Assembly: GCA_028876495.1 (NCBI GenBank)
Contig: JAGWRO010000089.1
Coordinates: forward strand, 62,001 to 126,000
Direction: 5' to 3'
DNA from: Bacteroidota bacterium
GTDB taxonomy: Bacteria; Bacteroidota; Bacteroidia; Chitinophagales; Chitinophagaceae
Length of the DNA stretch: 64,000 bases
Position 1 is the first letter of the stretch, and every line of letters starts with the position of its first letter. Made by a program: the position numbers and the translations under genes. A model generated the notes under the pieces. That model saw only the letters and a program-made list of their open reading frames with translations, was not told the DNA's origin and ran no database searches. This document shows, piece after piece, positions 61,955-64,000 of this stretch.

Positions 61955-64000
61955 ATGAAAAGTTTAAGAAAGTTATTATTTCTGCTTTCCTTTCTTTTTC
62001 TATGCTTTTTCGCACGAGCCCAACAGAAAACAGTGTCCGGAAAAGTTATAGATTCTGATGGAAACGGAATCCCTGGAATCAGCGTTGTAGTAAGAGGCAC
62101 CAGAACCGGTGCATCCACAAGCAATGATGGAACTTATTCTTTAAGTGTTCCATCAAATGCCACTTTAGTGGTAAGTGGTGTCGGATTTGCTACCAGGGAA
62201 ATACCAGTGGAAGGTAAAAGTGTTATTGATATCACACTTTCCAGAAGTCAAAGTGAGTTGAATGCTGTGGTAGTTACAGCATTAGGAATTTCTAAACAAG
62301 AAAGAAAACTTGGATATTCAGTAACTACCGTTGATGGTGGTCAGTTGGACAAGGCTAAGTCAACAAATGTTGCCCTTAATTTAGCAGGTCAGGTTTCAGG
62401 TTTAGACGTTCACGGTACAAATGGAGGACCTGGAGGTTCTGCCCGTATTTTGCTGCGGGGAATGCCGAGTATGAATGATGCCGGGTCACCTCTTTTTGTT
62501 ATTGACGGTGTTCCGATGGATAATTCAAGCCGCGGAGGCGCAGGAGAGTGGGGCGGTGCAGATTTGGGTGATGGAATTGGAAATATTAATCCGGATGACA
62601 TTGCCACAATGACTGTCCTGAAAGGTCAAGCAGCCTCTGCTTTGTATGGTGCACGGGCTTCAAATGGAGTAATATTGATAACTACCAAGAAAGGGAAAAA
62701 AGGTGGATTGGCTGTAGAATACAATACTAATTATTCCGTTGATAAAGCAATTAATAATCAAGATTACCAATATGTTTATGGTCAGGGGCAATACGGTGCA
62801 AAACCTGCAAACGCAACTGAAGCCCGAAATACCGACAGGTTAAGCTGGGGAGCCAAAATGGATGGATCACAAGTAATTGGATTTGATGGTAATCAATACC
62901 CGTATTCTCCTTTTAAAGATAATATCAAAGATTTTTATAGAGCCGGACCTACCTTCACCAATACTGTTTCTGTGGGTGGTGGAAGTGATAAAGGTAATTT
63001 CCGTTTATCCGCATCAAATCTTACCAATAGCTCTATCATACGAAACAGCGGTATTGATAGAAATACGGTTAATTTAGATCTTAACCATGATGTTACGGAT
63101 AAATTACATGTATCTTTAATGGCCAACTACGTTGATGAGCAGGATAAAAATCGCCCAAATCTGAGTGATGGTCCTCTTAATCCGAACAACTTCTTATTCC
63201 TGGCTTCTAATGTAAATGAAAATATATTTAAACCCGGATATGATGCAAGTGGTAGTGAAATAGTTTTTAGTGATGATAACTATGTTACCAATCCATGGTT
63301 TGTAGTAAACAAGGCTATAAACAATACAGGAAGAAAACGACTTATTTCTGCTATTTCGGGTAAGTATAATTTTACCAATTGGCTTTATGCAATGGTGAGA
63401 TTGGGCTACGATCATGAAGACGACAGGTATTTTACGGTAACTCCAACAGGAACTAACTATTCATATAATTCTGCAGGACAGTCGGGGCAACTTAATAATT
63501 TGTCAAATGCCCAAACCACAGACATGAATTTAGATGGGATTATTGGAGCTTCACATCAGTTATTTAAAAATCTGGAGTTAGATGCAATTTTAGGAGGAAA
63601 TATTAGAAAAGATAAATTTGAATCTATTGGTGTAAATGGTAACCATTTTGTAATCCCAGAGCTATATACACCTGGAAATGTGGTGAGCTTTGGAAGAAGT
63701 TATACTTATTCAGGTAAAGAGGTTCATTCAGGGTATTACAGTTTTGATTTTAATTATATGAAGTATCTTACTTTAAGTACTACCGGACGTTACGATGCAT
63801 ATTCTACATTGTATAATTCGGGGATTCCTCAAAGTCAAAGAAATATTTTCACGCCCTCAGTTTCAGCAAGCTTTATTTTCAGTCAGCTTACTAACATCAA
63901 TAAATTGAACTTTGGTAAACTGAGAGTATCTTATGCACAGACAAGTGGCGAGCCAGTTAATCCTTATCAAACTGCTGTTTACTATAGTGTTGGAAACGCA
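61955..64000 (+). CDS. SusC/RagA-family TonB-linked outer-membrane receptor (cut by window end)
   Basis: SusC proteins import oligosaccharides together with a SusD lipoprotein. The frame starts with a signal peptide (about residues 1-23, FFARAQQ), followed by the carboxypeptidase-regulatory-like domain (VSGKVIDSDGNGIPGISVVV), the plug with the SusC signature INPDDIATMTVLKGQAASALYG and a long beta-barrel that runs off the right edge with at least 680 codons visible. No N-terminal STN domain is present, so it is not the sigma-coupled kind. It is the first transport gene after the hydrolases; SusD should follow beyond the window. Confidence 0.93.
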   Translation, partial: MKSLRKLLFLLSFLFLCFFARAQQKTVSGKVIDSDGNGIPGISVVVRGTRTGASTSNDGTYSLSVPSNATLVVSGVGFATREIPVEGKSVIDITLSRSQSELNAVVVTALGISKQERKLGYSVTTVDGGQLDKAKSTNVALNLAGQVSGLDVHGTNGGPGGSARILLRGMPSMNDAGSPLFVIDGVPMDNSSRGGAGEWGGADLGDGIGNINPDDIATMTVLKGQAASALYGARASNGVILITTKKGKKGGLAVEYNTNYSVDKAINNQDYQYVYGQGQYGAKPANATEARNTDRLSWGAKMDGSQVIGFDGNQYPYSPFKDNIKDFYRAGPTFTNTVSVGGGSDKGNFRLSASNLTNSSIIRNSGIDRNTVNLDLNHDVTDKLHVSLMANYVDEQDKNRPNLSDGPLNPNNFLFLASNVNENIFKPGYDASGSEIVFSDDNYVTNPWFVVNKAINNTGRKRLISAISGKYNFTNWLYAMVRLGYDHEDDRYFTVTPTGTNYSYNSAGQSGQLNNLSNAQTTDMNLDGIIGASHQLFKNLELDAILGGNIRKDKFESIGVNGNHFVIPELYTPGNVVSFGRSYTYSGKEVHSGYYSFDFNYMKYLTLSTTGRYDAYSTLYNSGIPQSQRNIFTPSVSASFIFSQLTNINKLNFGKLRVSYAQTSGEPVNPYQTAVYYSVGNA

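Overview
The window looks like a Bacteroidota chromosome, most likely from a Chitinophagaceae/Sphingobacteriales-type organism. The reasons are AT-rich DNA, CTnDOT-type Tra proteins, OMP_b-brl, SusC, PepSY-like and DUF5686 envelope families, promoter motifs of the form TTTG-N18-TAnnTTTG, and a glycan-utilisation locus. The species is not determinable from sequence alone.

Bases 1 to about 51,164 read best as the right-hand part of a large integrative conjugative element (ICE) whose left end lies outside the window. Bases 1-5,279 hold transfer genes on the + strand: traK (cut by the window edge), a TraL-position gene, traM, traN and a VirD4/TraG-type coupling ATPase. An AbiE toxin-antitoxin pair with two operator palindromes (5.7-7.3 kb) is visibly more GC-rich and looks like an insertion. 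From 7.4 to 21.2 kb come an M23 peptidase, a DUF4099/DUF3945 protein, a RadC/JAB fusion, topoisomerase III, a 2,039-residue methylase/helicase (with a plausible overprinted second gene) and an XRE regulator. At the far right an IntDOT-like tyrosine recombinase (49.7-51.0 kb) lies next to the 3' half of a tRNA gene with a UAC (Val) anticodon loop, which I take as attR.

The presumed cargo (21.5-49.3 kb) is almost entirely cell-envelope genes. The first part (21.5-30 kb) is a graveyard: remnants of an RND efflux operon, an in-frame chimera of an efflux adaptor with a DedA protein, a truncated copy of a PepSY-like gene with its terminator, and a broken copy of a YaiO-type outer-membrane gene that is intact at 41.1 kb. 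The second part (28.9-41 kb) has two intact PAP2 phosphatases, a degenerate third PAP2, PepSY-like lipoproteins, a COG4705 membrane protein, an operon of DUF5686, DUF2147 and a fatty-acid hydroxylase, and an ECF sigma/outer-membrane protein pair. The third part (42.5-49.3 kb) holds a polyprenyl-phosphate-type GT2, a GT87, a polysaccharide deacetylase, a PhyH dioxygenase, an SDR, a GT4 and a DedA protein. Together these suggest lipid-linked glycan or lipid A modification carried on a mobile element.

From 51.1 to 51.57 kb, two tRNA 3'-halves that differ at one of 32 positions, each followed by a terminator, flank a small GIY-YIG nuclease gene. From 51.9 kb to the window end lies a polysaccharide utilisation locus with GH3, GH92, a sialidase-fold protein, GH2, GH29 and a partial SusC receptor. 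The enzyme set suits trimming of fucosylated, mannose-rich N-glycans.
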